A stretch of 64,000 nt of DNA from CAWBRT01 sp963814745 (GTDB lineage Bacteria; Acidobacteriota; Terriglobia; Terriglobales; Acidobacteriaceae): NCBI GenBank assembly GCA_963814745.1, contig CAWFEA010000012.1:1-64000 (forward strand). Direction: 5' to 3'. Each line of letters starts with the position of its first letter. The first letter of the stretch is position 1. Below the pieces are notes generated by a model. The model was given only the letters and a program-made list of their open reading frames with translations. It ran no database searches and was not told where the DNA came from. Shown here piece by piece: positions 27,826-38,008 of this stretch. The translations under genes and the position numbers were made by a program.

Positions 27826-28755
27826 TCACACCGCCGCCGCCTTGCGCCGGCCGTACTTCTCAATGACGCCGAGCTCGGCCATGATGACGCGCAACTGGGC
27901 GAGCTTTTCTCCTTCCAGTTCAGGATAGGGGCGGCGAATGCCGCCGGCCGGCAGTCCCAAAATCTTCAGCGCGGCCTTGATGACGATGGGGTTGGAAAAC
28001 CAATAGAGAGCCTGCAATAGCGGATAGAACCGGAAGTACAGCTTACGGCATTCTTCCATCTTTTCCAGGCGATCCCATGGCCGCGAGATCAGGGCCATTT
28101 CCTCCGGGATTATGTTGCCGCCAATATTGGCCGTGCCGTTTCCACCCACCGCCAGCGTCGGTATCACGATCGAATACTTGGGGAAGTCGCAGCAGAGGAT
28201 GTTGAGCCGGTCGCCGAGGCGCCGCTTGACTTCCACCAGTTGCGAAACGTTCGGCATGGCCTCTTTGTCCACAATGAAATTAGGGATCTCATCGGCCAGC
28301 GTCGCCAGCGTTTCGGGATCGAGGTTTACGCCGACGCGGGTGGGGTTGTTGTAGACGCCCACTGGAATCGAAACTGCCTTCATGCAGGTCCGCATGTGCT
28401 CCAACACCGCCGGCTGCGGCGGCAGAAGATACGGCGGAACGGTGAAGATCAGGCCGTCGGCTCCCTCGGCTTCGGCAAATTGGGCAAACTTGACGGTATC
28501 GGAGGTCGAAGGATGGGAAGCGTTGAAGAAAACGGGAATCCGGCCTTTGCTGAGCTGGATGACCTGCTTGACGATGGCCTTCCGCTCTTCCGGGGTAAGC
28601 AGCGTGACTTCGCCGGCTGAGCCCATCACGAACAGTTCGGAAGTGCCGTAAGCAATCTGATGGTCAATGATTTCCTTGAAACCGCCAAAATCGACGTTGC
28701 CGTTATGATCGTAAGGAGTGGGGATTGCTACCCACGAGCCGGTTGGTTTAAACAT
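27826..28755 (-). CDS. Dihydrodipicolinate synthase/N-acetylneuraminate lyase family aldolase
   Basis: 309-residue TIM-barrel class I aldolase. Catalytic Tyr135 lies in VGVYNNPTR and the Schiff-base Lys164 in IVDKEAMPN; GSAGEVTLLTPEER corresponds to the substrate-carboxylate loop. It is not an obvious lysine-pathway DapA: it stands with an ACS transporter rather than lysine genes, and GSAGE replaces the usual GTTGE. A 2-keto-3-deoxy sugar-acid aldolase or hydroxy-keto-acid lyase is more likely, but the substrate cannot be read off. Confidence 0.85.
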   Translation of the reverse strand: MFKPTGSWVAIPTPYDHNGNVDFGGFKEIIDHQIAYGTSELFVMGSAGEVTLLTPEERKAIVKQVIQLSKGRIPVFFNASHPSTSDTVKFAQFAEAEGADGLIFTVPPYLLPPQPAVLEHMRTCMKAVSIPVGVYNNPTRVGVNLDPETLATLADEIPNFIVDKEAMPNVSQLVEVKRRLGDRLNILCCDFPKYSIVIPTLAVGGNGTANIGGNIIPEEMALISRPWDRLEKMEECRKLYFRFYPLLQALYWFSNPIVIKAALKILGLPAGGIRRPYPELEGEKLAQLRVIMAELGVIEKYGRRKAAAV

Positions 28756-28904
28756 AAAATTCCCTTTCGCTTGATGTGGCGTAAGTATACGAATAGCTTA
28801 CTAGTTTTGCCACATGATTCGGGCGGGCTTAAAGCGACTGCGGGAAAGTCTCCGCAGGGTCATCCGGAGACGAAGCGCTCAGGATGGCAGGCAGGCGGTG
28901 GACT

Positions 28905-30139
28905 ATGCCCTTGGGACTCTACATCTCGGTGCCGTTTTGCCGCACCAAGTGCAGCTTCTGCAACTTCGCTTCGGGGGTATTCTCACGGCCTCTGCTGGAG
29001 CGCTACGTGGCTCACCTTGAGCGCGAGCTTCGGCGGGCCGAGCAGATCGCCGCTCAGCTCGGCGGCCGCTTCGAGCGCCGAGTGGACTCCATTTACCTGG
29101 GCGGCGGGACGCCCAGCATTCTTGCTCCGGAACAACTCAAGAGAATCTTCACTTCGATCGGCGCCGCCTTCGCCGTCGAGCCGGGCGCGGAAATCACGGT
29201 CGAATGCGCTCCCGGAACGCTCACCCCTGAAGTGGTAAGTGCGCTGACGAGTTGCGGGGTCAATCGCGTGAGCCTCGGCGCGCAATCGTTTGTCGATCAG
29301 GAGGCCCGCGCCGTCGGCCGTTTGCACACCTGCGCCATTCTGCTCGATGACATTCGACGCCTGCGCGACGCTGGAGTTTCTGAAATCAGCATCGACCTCA
29401 TTGCCGGCCTGCCGCACCAGACCGCGCAGTCGTGGCGATACTCGCTGGCGGAAACCGTGGCTGCCGCCGTGCCGCACGTCAGCGTCTATATGCTGGAAGT
29501 CGATGAGGACTCGCGGCTGGGCCGGGAGCTGATCGCCGGAGGTACGCGCTATCACGCGCATCACGTGCCGGACGAAGATTTGACCGCCGACCTTTATTCG
29601 CTGGCCTGCGAGGAGCTGGCTGCGGCGGGCATCAGGCAATATGAAATTTCTAACTTTGCCCGCGGCTTGCGAGCCGACGGCGGGTTTCCCGCCCATGCCT
29701 CGCGTCATAACCTGAAGTACTGGTTGCGGCAGCCTTACATGGGCTTTGGCGTCGACGCGCATTCCATGCTGCCGGCCCGCGAGGCGGCTTCGCCGCATTC
29801 CGCCGTTCGGTTCGCTACCAGCGATGAACTAGAGGCGCTGCTCTCGGGGGCGGAATTCGAGGTAACTTGGTCGATGAGCGGCGGGCGCTGGAGGAGACGT
29901 GGTTTCTCGGATTGCGGTTGAATCGCGGGGTAGAGTCAGCCGCGTGGAAGCTGAATTCGGCGCCGCGGCCTTGTCGAGCGTGGACGAGTGTGCGAGGCGA
30001 GCTTGAATCGAGCGAACTGCTGATAGTCGAAAACGGCTGGCTGCGGTTGACCGAGCGCGGGCGTCTGCTCTCGAATGAAGTCTTCAGCCGTTTTCTCGCC
30101 GTAACGCGCTTCCCAGGGAGGCCGACTGATACTATATAG
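28905..30139 (+). CDS. hemW: HemW, radical SAM heme chaperone (one frameshift)
   Basis: HemN-like radical SAM protein of the HemW branch. The cluster motif is CRTKCSFCNF near the N-terminus, preceded by YISVPF. YLGGGTPSILAPEQL, TVECAPGTLTPEV, GVNRVSLGAQSF and ISIDLIAGLPHQT are diagnostic, and YEISNFARG with HNLKYW follows. The frame changes near 29865, after which ALEETWFLGLRLNRGV and the winged C-terminus to 30139 resume. HemW loads heme rather than oxidising coproporphyrinogen, and annotations as HemN are common errors. ATG 28905 has GGTGGA upstream. Confidence 0.87.
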
Positions 30140-30156
30140 AGAGAAACTTAAAGAAA

Positions 30157-30380
30157 CTAGAGAGAAACTAAAGAAAAAACTAACGTTTTCCCAGGACTGC
30201 CGATTTCGGCACGCGCGCGCCGCCCGCTCGGCGTTCTCGGCCGGTTCGCACTGCCTGTCTGCACTTGCTCGTGCTCGCTGATCCAAACCAGGCGCCGGAT
30301 GGCGTCGCAGCAATTGAAACAGAGGAACGGCGGGAGCCTCGCTGAGGTCGCCCGTCGTATTCGCAGATCCCGCACTGCAT
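30157..30380 (-). CDS. Small zinc-finger protein (frameshifted)
   Basis: About 73 residues. The N-terminus MQCGICEYDGRPQRG has one CxxC and, after a one-base frame change near 30332, PPFLCFNCCDAIRRLVWISEHEQ supplies the second (CFNC), so together they form a four-cysteine zinc knuckle. The rest is polar with a basic tail. GAGG lies 8 nt upstream of the ATG at 30380. An in-frame ORF continues upstream through the 21-bp tandem repeat to 30581 and might be an N-terminal extension. Function unknown. Confidence 0.5.
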
Positions 30381-30404
30381 CGTCATTTCCTCACCCCTGA
30401 GCTT

Positions 30405-30480
30405 CCCATTCTCGGGCCTGGGTCTCCCATTCTCGACCCTGGGTTTCAGATTCTCCACCCTGGGTTTCGAACTCGAGTCC
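30405..30480. repeat. 21-bp tandem repeat, about 3.5 units
   Basis: Units begin at 30405, 30426, 30447 and 30468, with a core like CCCATTCTCGACCCTGGGTT. Read on the minus strand it encodes seven-residue repeats (KPRVENL, KPRVENG, RPRPENG) in frame with the zinc-finger ORF. Confidence 0.8.
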
Positions 30481-30709
30481 TCGGGCCGCGTCTCCGTCCG
30501 AGGCCGTTCGTCGCCGTTTCTGTCGTTAATAAACCACATCAAGGCTTGGTGACTCCCCAATTCCCAAGAAACAAATTCCATGTTGAGATCCCGATGAACG
30601 GCCGCTCCCGCGCGCGGCAATGTTCTTAGTTACGGATTGGATGAGGGTCTTTGCCTTTAGGATAGAATTTTTATGCGGCAAAAATTTCCTGTGCCGGAGA
30701 AACGGCTTT

Positions 30710-31813
30710 ATGCCCCTTACCAGCCCGAATTCCAGTTCCAATTCCGGAAGAGATCCCCTGACGGATAAGAGTTTGATAGACCTGCGCAGCGACACCGTAA
30801 CTTTGCCCACGCCGGCGATGCGCCGGGCGATGGCCGAGGCCGAGGTCGGCGACGACGTTTATGGCGAAGACCCGACGATCAATCGTCTGGAGGCGCGGGC
30901 CGCCGAGGTATTTGGGCGCGAGTCGGCCATCTTCGTACCCAGTGGCAGCATGGGCAACGCCATCGCCATCAAGTTGCACACCCGGCCGGGACAGGAGATC
31001 ATCTGCGAAGAACGCAGCCATGTTTTCAACTATGAGATGGCGATGCTGAGCTGGTTCAGCGGATGCGTGGTGCGTCCGGTGGCCGCGCCGGACGGCATTC
31101 TTACCTGGGACCTGGTTCGGGCGAAACTATCGGCCAAGATTTACTACCTGGCGCAGACCGGGTTGGTATCGATCGAGAACACGCATAACATGGCCGGAGG
31201 CGCGGTCATGCCGCCGGCGGTGCTCAACCGGATTTGCGACGGCGCGCATCAGGCCGGAATCCCCGTTCACCTGGACGGCGCGCGGGTGTTCAACGCCTCG
31301 ATTGCGCTCGGCGTGCCGGTGGACCAGTTGACCGCGAAGTGCGATTCGGTGATGTTCTGCCTTTCCAAAGGCTTGGGCGCTCCAGTGGGCTCGATGCTGG
31401 TTGGCAGCAAGGCCTTCATCGCCGAAGCGCGGGCGGTTCGCAAGGCGCTGGGCGGAGGCATGCGGCAGGCCGGAGTCCTGGCCGCAGCCGGACTCATCGC
31501 CCTTGATGAAGGGCCCAAGCGGCTGCGCGAAGATCACGAGAACGCCCGCTTTCTGGCCGAAGGCTTGGCGCAGATTCCAGGCGTCTCCATCGACCCGCGA
31601 GCGGTTGCAAGCAACATTCTGATCGCTGATATCGCCGGCACGGGAATGACCTCGGCCGAGTTTTCCGCCAAGCTTGCCGAACAGCGCGTGCGCGCCAACG
31701 GCGTGAACCCGCAAACCATGCGCTTTGTTACTCACCTGGATGTGAACCGCAAACAATGCGAGAGAGCATTGCGGGTGATGGAGCAGGTCTGCGCCGCGCG
31801 GGCAAGCGCGTAG
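30710..31813 (+). CDS. ltaE: Low-specificity L-threonine aldolase
   Basis: PLP enzyme splitting threonine or allo-threonine to glycine and acetaldehyde. 367 residues. LRSDTVTLPTPAMRRAM and GDDVYGEDPTINRLEARAA are classic, HLDGARVFNASIALGV carries the Asp-Gly-Ala-Arg motif, and the PLP lysine lies in FCLSKGLGAPVGSML. FVPSGSMGNAIAIK contacts the cofactor phosphate. The start was set at ATG 30710; the extra 30 residues upstream are poor in conserved character. It is monocistronic, with the ABM gene 27 bp downstream possibly co-transcribed. Confidence 0.93.
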   Translation: MPLTSPNSSSNSGRDPLTDKSLIDLRSDTVTLPTPAMRRAMAEAEVGDDVYGEDPTINRLEARAAEVFGRESAIFVPSGSMGNAIAIKLHTRPGQEIICEERSHVFNYEMAMLSWFSGCVVRPVAAPDGILTWDLVRAKLSAKIYYLAQTGLVSIENTHNMAGGAVMPPAVLNRICDGAHQAGIPVHLDGARVFNASIALGVPVDQLTAKCDSVMFCLSKGLGAPVGSMLVGSKAFIAEARAVRKALGGGMRQAGVLAAAGLIALDEGPKRLREDHENARFLAEGLAQIPGVSIDPRAVASNILIADIAGTGMTSAEFSAKLAEQRVRANGVNPQTMRFVTHLDVNRKQCERALRVMEQVCAARASA

Positions 31814-31840
31814 AGCCTTGAGCAAATTTTCAGCCTGAAA

Positions 31841-32182
31841 ATGGAGACCACGGTGATTGCACGAATCTGGCATGGGTACACCAAACCCGAGCACGCCGAC
31901 GCTTATGAGTCCATGCTGAAACCGGAGCTTCTGCCCGGCATCAGCCAAGTCAAGGGGTACAACAGCAGCTACCTGCTAAGGAGAGACCAGGGAAGCGAAG
32001 TCGAATTCATCACCATCATGTTGTGGGATTCGATCGATGCCATTCGCGCCTTCGCCGGACCCGACTACGAGACCTCCGTGGTTCCCGTGGAGCGCCGCCA
32101 GTACTTGTCCCGGCACGATGCTAAAGCGGCACACTACGTAATCACGTTGACTCATCAGGCGACCGCGAATTTAATTCGCTGA
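31841..32182 (+). CDS. ABM-domain (antibiotic biosynthesis monooxygenase-like) protein
   Basis: 113 residues forming one ferredoxin-like dimeric alpha-beta barrel unit: VIARIWHGYTKPEHADAYESML, then LPGISQVKGYNSSYLLRR, VEFITIMLWDSIDAIRAFAG and the ending VPVERRQYLSR. Proteins of this shape range from heme-degrading enzymes to quinol monooxygenases and stress proteins. No catalytic residues distinguish among them here. The first codons lie 27 bp after ltaE. Its stop precedes the convergent acyl-CoA dehydrogenase by 45 bp. Confidence 0.75.
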   Translation: METTVIARIWHGYTKPEHADAYESMLKPELLPGISQVKGYNSSYLLRRDQGSEVEFITIMLWDSIDAIRAFAGPDYETSVVPVERRQYLSRHDAKAAHYVITLTHQATANLIR

Positions 32183-32227
32183 CCCGTCGCTCGCCACGGT
32201 GAACCGCTGCGCCCTCCTTGCGCGCCA

Positions 32228-33374
32228 TCATCGCAGCAGTTGGCGGGCGATCACCAGGCGCTGGATTTCGCTGGTGCCTTCGCCGATGGTGCAGAGCTTC
32301 GACGTCGCGATAAAACTTCTCCGCGGGATAGTCCTTGATGAAACCGTAGCCGCCATGGATCTGCACGCTTCGTTGGCGCCTTGACCGCGACTTCGCTGGC
32401 GTAGAGCTTGGCCATCGAGGACTCCAGGGTGGTCTTCATGCCGCATCTTTCATCCACGCGGCGCGCAGGGTGAGCAGGCGGGCGGCATCGATCTCGGTCG
32501 CCATATCGGCCAGCTTCCACTGGATGGCCTGAAACTCGCTGATGGCTTTGCCGAACTGCTGGCGCTCCTTCGAGTATTTCAGCGCAGCCTCGTATGCGCC
32601 CTGGGCCATGCCGAGCCCCAGCGCGGCAATTGAGATGCGGCCGCCGTCAAGGACTCGCATGGCGTCGACAAAGCCGTCGCCTTCCTGTCCCAGCAAGATT
32701 TTCAGCCGGGAACCTCGCAGTCCTCGAAGATCAGCTCGGCGGTGTCGCTGGCCCGCAGGCCGAGCTTGTTCTCTTTCTTGCCGGCGCGAAACCCTGCGTT
32801 CCTTTCTCGACCACAAAGGCCGAGAGCCCGATGCGTGTGCGCCGTTCTGTCGGTCACCGCGATGCACCACCGCGACATCGGCATAATGGCCATTGGTGCA
32901 GAACGTCTTGTTGCCGTTCAGCACCCACTTGTCCTCTTGCGCACCGCCGTGCAGCGCGCGCCGCCGGCATCGGAGCCTGAGCCGGGTTCGGTGAGCGCCC
33001 AGGCGCCGATGATATTCGCCGGTCGCGAGCCTGGGAATGTACTTCCGCCGCTGCTCGTCGTTGCCGGCGACAAAAATGTGGTTCGAGCAGAGCGAGGTGT
33101 GGGCGGCCACGATGATGCCGACCGAGCCGTCGACCCGCGAGAGCTCTTCGATGGCGGTGACATATTCGACGTAGCCCATGCCCGCGCCGCCATAGCTCGG
33201 CAGGGAAAGATCGATGCCCATCAGCCCGAGCTTGTCCGAGTTCCTTGATGGTTTCGAGCGGGAAATTCGCCGGCTTCGTCCCACTTCATGACGTGCGGGC
33301 GCAATCTCGCGCTCGGCGAATTCGCGCACCATTTGGCGAAGCTGCTGCTGCTCTTCGGTAACGTGGAAATCCAA
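32228..33374 (-). CDS. Acyl-CoA dehydrogenase (heavily frameshifted)
   Basis: FAD enzyme of beta-oxidation or branched-chain acyl-CoA oxidation. Conserved pieces in order are DFHVTEEQQQLRQMVREFAE, YGGAGMGYVEYVTAIEELSR, ALTEPGSGSDAGG, KWVLNGNKTFCTNG, QEGDGFVDAMRVLDGGRISIA, ERQQFGKAISEFQAIQWKLAD, IHGGYGFIKDYPAEKFYRD and TIGEGTSEIQRLVIARQLL; the Glu in GEGTS is the catalytic base position of short-chain members. These lie in all three minus-strand frames, with roughly eight shifts. The likely start is TTG 33374 with GGAGGG at 6 nt. The density of shifts is far above most neighbours. The adjacent meaB suggests short or branched substrates. Confidence 0.82.
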
Positions 33375-33638
33375 GGGCTTCCCTCCGGGACTGCCAAGCC
33401 GGACCCGCTCACCCACCTGGCGGTTGCGCCGGGGATGGGGCATCTGCACGGCTTATACATAGATTAGAGATGCTAATGATGAAAAAATGGAAGCTTGGCT
33501 CAGCCGGGAAATCTGAAAACGTGGACCGAGGACGACGGCGTGGCATTTTCCGGTCCCGGCTTTTTGCTACACTACTCCCTTTGCTGGCGTTAAGCATCGC
33601 GATGCGTGTTGTGCCGGTTGCACCGGGGGCAAGGTGCG

Positions 33639-34637
<999 letters not shown>

Positions 34638-34649
34638 GGCATTCGAGCG

Positions 34650-35376
34650 ATGGTTATTCTCGGCATAGATACTTCAGGCCGCGTCGGCAGCGTTGCCTTA
34701 GTCCGCGCGAGTGGCGAGCGTTTCGAGGTGCTCGGCATGTCGCCGCTGGCCGGCGGAACCTATTCGGCGCAGCTCATCCCGGCGATATCGGCATTGCTGG
34801 CCGAGGCGGCTTTGGCCAAGGGTGCGATCGATCTGCTGGCGGTGGCTTCCGGCCCCGGATCTTTTACCGGGCTGCGCGTCGCTCTCTCCACGGTTAAGGG
34901 ATTAGCCGAAGCTCTCGGCAAACCGATTGTTGCGGTTTCGCAGTTGGCGGCCACGGCGGCGGCGGGCCTGGCAGACGGTTTCCGCGCTTGCCGTGCTGGA
35001 TGCGCAACGGGGCGAGGTCTATGTCGGCGAATACCAGGTCATCTACAGCGAAATGCTTTCGGAGCTGAGAGTGCATCGCATCGGCGAAGTTCTGCTGAGC
35101 CTGGAGAACTTCATCAACTCGCTGGCGGCGCGCATCTCGGTGCCGTTGATTTGCACCCCGGATGCAAGTGTGGAGACGGCATTACGCCGGGCCGGCTTTT
35201 CCGTGGAAATGGTTCCTCGCCCGGGGGCGGATGTCATTGTCCGGCTAGGCGTGGCTCTATTCCTCCAGGGGCTGACCGTATCGTCCGAGGCGCTGGACGC
35301 GAACTACCTGCGCCGCTCCGACGCGGAAATATTTTCCGCTCCCAAGCCAGCGCGGCCACCCGGGCATCCTGAGTAA
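34650..35376 (+). CDS. tsaB: TsaB, tRNA threonylcarbamoyladenosine biosynthesis protein (one frameshift)
   Basis: Partner of TsaD in forming t6A37 of ANN-decoding tRNAs. The ASKHA-fold N-terminus reads ILGIDTSGRVGSVALV, then AISALLAEA, and the diagnostic VASGPGSFTGLRVALSTVKGLA. One frame change near 34980, after which ALAVLDAQRGEVYVGEYQ resumes and the protein runs to PARPPGHPE. About 240 residues. rimI follows 4 bp later, the common tsaB-rimI pairing. Confidence 0.92.
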
Positions 35377-35380
35377 TTGC

Positions 35381-35854
35381 ATGCGAGTGCGCCCGGCGGA
35401 ACTCGACGACATCCCACGCCTGATGGCGATCGAGCGCCAGTCGCCCAGCGCCGCCCATTGGAGCGAGCGGGAGTATCACGCCCTGTTCCCCGACCCGGCA
35501 GATGAGGCTGGCGCGCCTCGGCGCATCTGCCTGGTGGTGGAAACAGTATCCGCCGTCGCCGGATTTGTGGTGGCGCTCTGCCTCGGTCAGGAATGGGAGA
35601 TCGAAAACATCATCGTTGACCAGGCGCTGCTTCGGCGTGGGTGTGCCACCCTGCTCTTGCGCGAGTTGCTGAGCCGAGCCGCCGGCGAAGGCGCCCGCAG
35701 GGTCCTACTGGAAGTTCGGGAATCAAACGCGGCCGCCCGCGCCTTCTATGCCCGCTGGGGATTCCAAACCACTGGAAGGCGCCGGAAATACTACCGCGAC
35801 CCCGAGGAAGATGCGGTTTTACTTCACTTTACATGCAATAGCCTTTCTCCCTAG
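35381..35854 (+). CDS. rimI: RimI-like ribosomal protein alanine N-acetyltransferase
   Basis: 157-residue GNAT acetyltransferase. The acetyl-CoA loop reads VDQALLRRGCATLLLRELL (R/Q-x-x-G-x-A type, with Arg-Gly-Cys-Ala here), preceded by WEIENIIVD, and the C-terminal substrate region NAAARAFYARWGFQTTGRRRKYY matches RimI. Its partner in E. coli acetylates ribosomal protein S18. The tight linkage to tsaB supports this over a generic GNAT. The gene is intact. Confidence 0.88.
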   Translation: MRVRPAELDDIPRLMAIERQSPSAAHWSEREYHALFPDPADEAGAPRRICLVVETVSAVAGFVVALCLGQEWEIENIIVDQALLRRGCATLLLRELLSRAAGEGARRVLLEVRESNAAARAFYARWGFQTTGRRRKYYRDPEEDAVLLHFTCNSLSP

Positions 35855-36054
35855 CCGGTGTGGAACCTTTGGCATTGTTCGAAAATTCAAGCAATTTTCA
35901 CTGTTTTTTCAAAAACGGTTGAACCCATATCTTCCGGCGTGCTAGTGTTTGCAACACGGTTGAACGGCCCTGGAGACCGCGGGAGTTGCGGCTCATCGGG
36001 TTCGCCGGCCCGCAGGTGGGGATGCGCCGCCCGGGTACCGCAAGGAGGTCCTAA

Positions 36055-36288
36055 ATGGTAGATCTCGCACGCGAGTCGCTCCTGGCCAGCAACGAACAAT
36101 TCAAGCACCTGGTTCAGGAACATGCCCAGTACTCCAAACGCCTCGAATCCCTCTCGCAGAAGCCGTACCTCTCTGAAGACGACAAACTTGAACAGGTTCG
36201 ACTTAAAAAGTTAAAGCTTCGTCTGAAAGACGAGATGCTCGTGCTCGAACAGGAGTACCGAAAAATGCATCCCGAGCATGTGGCGTAA
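36055..36288 (+). CDS. DUF465 (YdcH-like) small coiled-coil protein
   Basis: 77 residues, almost all helix: LLASNEQFKHLVQEHAQYSKRLESLSQ, turn KPYLSEDDKLE, then VRLKKLKLRLKDEMLVLEQEYR; only key parts are given. This two-helix hairpin with the H-x-x-Y...L pattern is DUF465. Charge and heptad spacing suggest an oligomeric coiled coil. A very strong ribosome site (AAGGAGGT, 6 nt from ATG) predicts high expression. Function unknown. Confidence 0.85.
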   Translation: MVDLARESLLASNEQFKHLVQEHAQYSKRLESLSQKPYLSEDDKLEQVRLKKLKLRLKDEMLVLEQEYRKMHPEHVA

Positions 36289-36458
36289 AGCCCGTCAATC
36301 CAGTTTCCTGAATCGCTAAGTCCATTGCGCGCTCGGTTCCGGGCCGATGTCGGCGTGTGTCCGCCGGGCCGCAGCGATCCTGGGGTGTCCGGCACCCGGT
36401 TTTCCGGCTGTCGGAAGCAGCCGAAAACCCTTGCAAACCTCCGCGAATACCTGTTCGA

Positions 36459-36464
36459 TATAAT
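36459..36464 (+). promoter_or_regulatory. Candidate -10 element of the psd operon
   Basis: A perfect TATAAT lies 12 bp before the psd start codon, implying a very short or absent 5' leader. No good -35 is found at the normal distance (TTGCAA lies 22 bp upstream). Confidence 0.35.
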
Positions 36465-36476
36465 CATTTAATCTCT

Positions 36477-37148
36477 ATGGTTCGCGACGGATTCTATTAC
36501 GCGGGTGCCTTGCTGCTGGTGGCCGTCTTCATCGGCTGGATGACGATTCCAGCCCTGGCGGCGATCCCCTTGCTGCTGGCCGGCTTTTTGCTATGGTTTT
36601 TCCGCGACCCGGAGCGCGTCATTCCGCAAGACCCCGGTGCGGTGGTTTCGCCCGCCGACGGCAAAGTGACCGAACTTTCGCCGGTCATGGTGGCCGGAGA
36701 ACCGTGGCTGCGCATCAGCATCTTTCTCAGCGTTTTCAATGTTCACGTCAATCGCTCGCCGGTCTCGGGAGTCATCACCGGCGTGGAATATCGCAAGGGC
36801 AAGTTTTACAACGCGCTGAACCCGGCCTCGGCGGAGCTGAACGAGCAGAGTATTTGCCGCTTAGAGGGCGATGACGGCAATCCTGTCGTCTTCAAGCAGA
36901 TTGCCGGACTGCTGGCCAGACGCATCGTCTTCAGTCCGCGCCCGGGCGAGCGCGTCGAGCGTGGCCAGCGCGTGGGCCTGATCAAATTTGGCTCGCGCTG
37001 CGACGTTTTGCTGCCTGCCGCCGCGCGGCCGGCAGTCAGAGTTGGCGCAAACGTGAAGGGCGGTTCGACGATTCTGGCGTTCGTGCCGGAGCCGGTTCCG
37101 CTCAAGACTTTGGACGAGCACAAACGGCAGTCGGGGAGCTCACGATGA
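36477..37148 (+). CDS. psd: Phosphatidylserine decarboxylase
   Basis: Makes phosphatidylethanolamine in the inner membrane. 223 residues, the short bacterial type. Two hydrophobic segments (about 7-22 and 25-40) anchor the N-terminus, then WFFRDPERVIPQ, VSPADGKV, LSVFNVHVNRSPVSG and KGKFYNA. Self-cleavage to give the pyruvoyl group is expected between Gly172 and Ser173 in KFGSRCDVLLP. The start was fixed at ATG 36477, since upstream in-frame sequence is intergenic in character. The stop overlaps pssA as ATGA. Confidence 0.95.
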   Translation: MVRDGFYYAGALLLVAVFIGWMTIPALAAIPLLLAGFLLWFFRDPERVIPQDPGAVVSPADGKVTELSPVMVAGEPWLRISIFLSVFNVHVNRSPVSGVITGVEYRKGKFYNALNPASAELNEQSICRLEGDDGNPVVFKQIAGLLARRIVFSPRPGERVERGQRVGLIKFGSRCDVLLPAAARPAVRVGANVKGGSTILAFVPEPVPLKTLDEHKRQSGSSR

Positions 37149-38008
37149 ATGTTTTTCAGCGCCGCGGGGACGACCGGCCGCTTCGCCGGATGAGGAAGGG
37201 CATGTACCTGCTGCCGTCTCTGTTCACCACCGCCAATCTGGCGGCGGGGTACTACGCCATTTCCCAGGCGGTGATCGGCAGCGCGGAGGAGCCCTGGCAC
37301 TTCAACGTTGCCGCCATCGCCATCGGGTGTGCCGTGCTGTTCGACGGCATGGACGGCGCCATCGCGCGCCTCACCAACACCACCAGCGACTTTGGGCGCG
37401 AGCTGGATTCCCTGGCCGATGTCGTCACCTTCGGCGTGGCCCCGGCTTTGCTCGCCTGGATGTGGGGCTTCCGCCAGCTTCCGCTGGTGCTCGATCCTCT
37501 ATTGAGAGGGCGGATCATTCAATTGGGCGGCATCGCTTCTTTCATCTTTTTGGCGGCCGGCGCGGCCCGGCTGGCGCGTTTCAATATCGCGGTAAACCCG
37601 CAGCCTGCCAATCCGGGCCGTCCGGGGCGCAAGTATTTTGTCGGCATGCCGATCCCCGGCGGGGCGGCGTGCATTGCCGCGCTGGTTCATCTCGTCCACG
37701 GAGACCCCATCGAACGCTGGTGGTATGCCGTCATCTGGATCGGGGTGGTCGCCATGCTGGGATTCCTGATGGTCAGCCGGTGGCGATTCTGGAGCGCCAA
37801 AAGCATTGATTTTCGCAGCCGCCATCCCTTCCGGATCGTGCTGATCATGTGCGCATTCATTGCCTTGATCTGGTATTACTCCCGTTATGTACTTTTTGCC
37901 CTCGCGGTTCTTTACATGATTTCGGGCGTGTGGGCGAGGTTGTTCTACGCGTTGAGGCGGCGCGCGGCTTTGCCGCCTGCTCCTCCGCAAGAGGTCACCG
38001 GACATTGA
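37145..38008 (+). CDS. pssA: CDP-diacylglycerol-serine O-phosphatidyltransferase
   Basis: Integral membrane type II phosphatidylserine synthase, 287 residues, with about eight helices. The CDP-alcohol phosphatidyltransferase signature begins at Asp67: DGMDGAIAR, then DFGRELDSLAD with the last two aspartates (D-x3-D). It supplies the substrate of Psd, encoded immediately upstream in the same operon. The stop shares one base with the next start. The gene is intact. Confidence 0.95.
   Translation: MNVFQRRGDDRPLRRMRKGMYLLPSLFTTANLAAGYYAISQAVIGSAEEPWHFNVAAIAIGCAVLFDGMDGAIARLTNTTSDFGRELDSLADVVTFGVAPALLAWMWGFRQLPLVLDPLLRGRIIQLGGIASFIFLAAGAARLARFNIAVNPQPANPGRPGRKYFVGMPIPGGAACIAALVHLVHGDPIERWWYAVIWIGVVAMLGFLMVSRWRFWSAKSIDFRSRHPFRIVLIMCAFIALIWYYSRYVLFALAVLYMISGVWARLFYALRRRAALPPAPPQEVTGH

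Noticed and set aside
35919..35948. Possible promoter TTGAAC...TAGTGT before the DUF465 gene
   Set aside because: The -10 matches only three of six bases and the spacer is 18; too weak to list.
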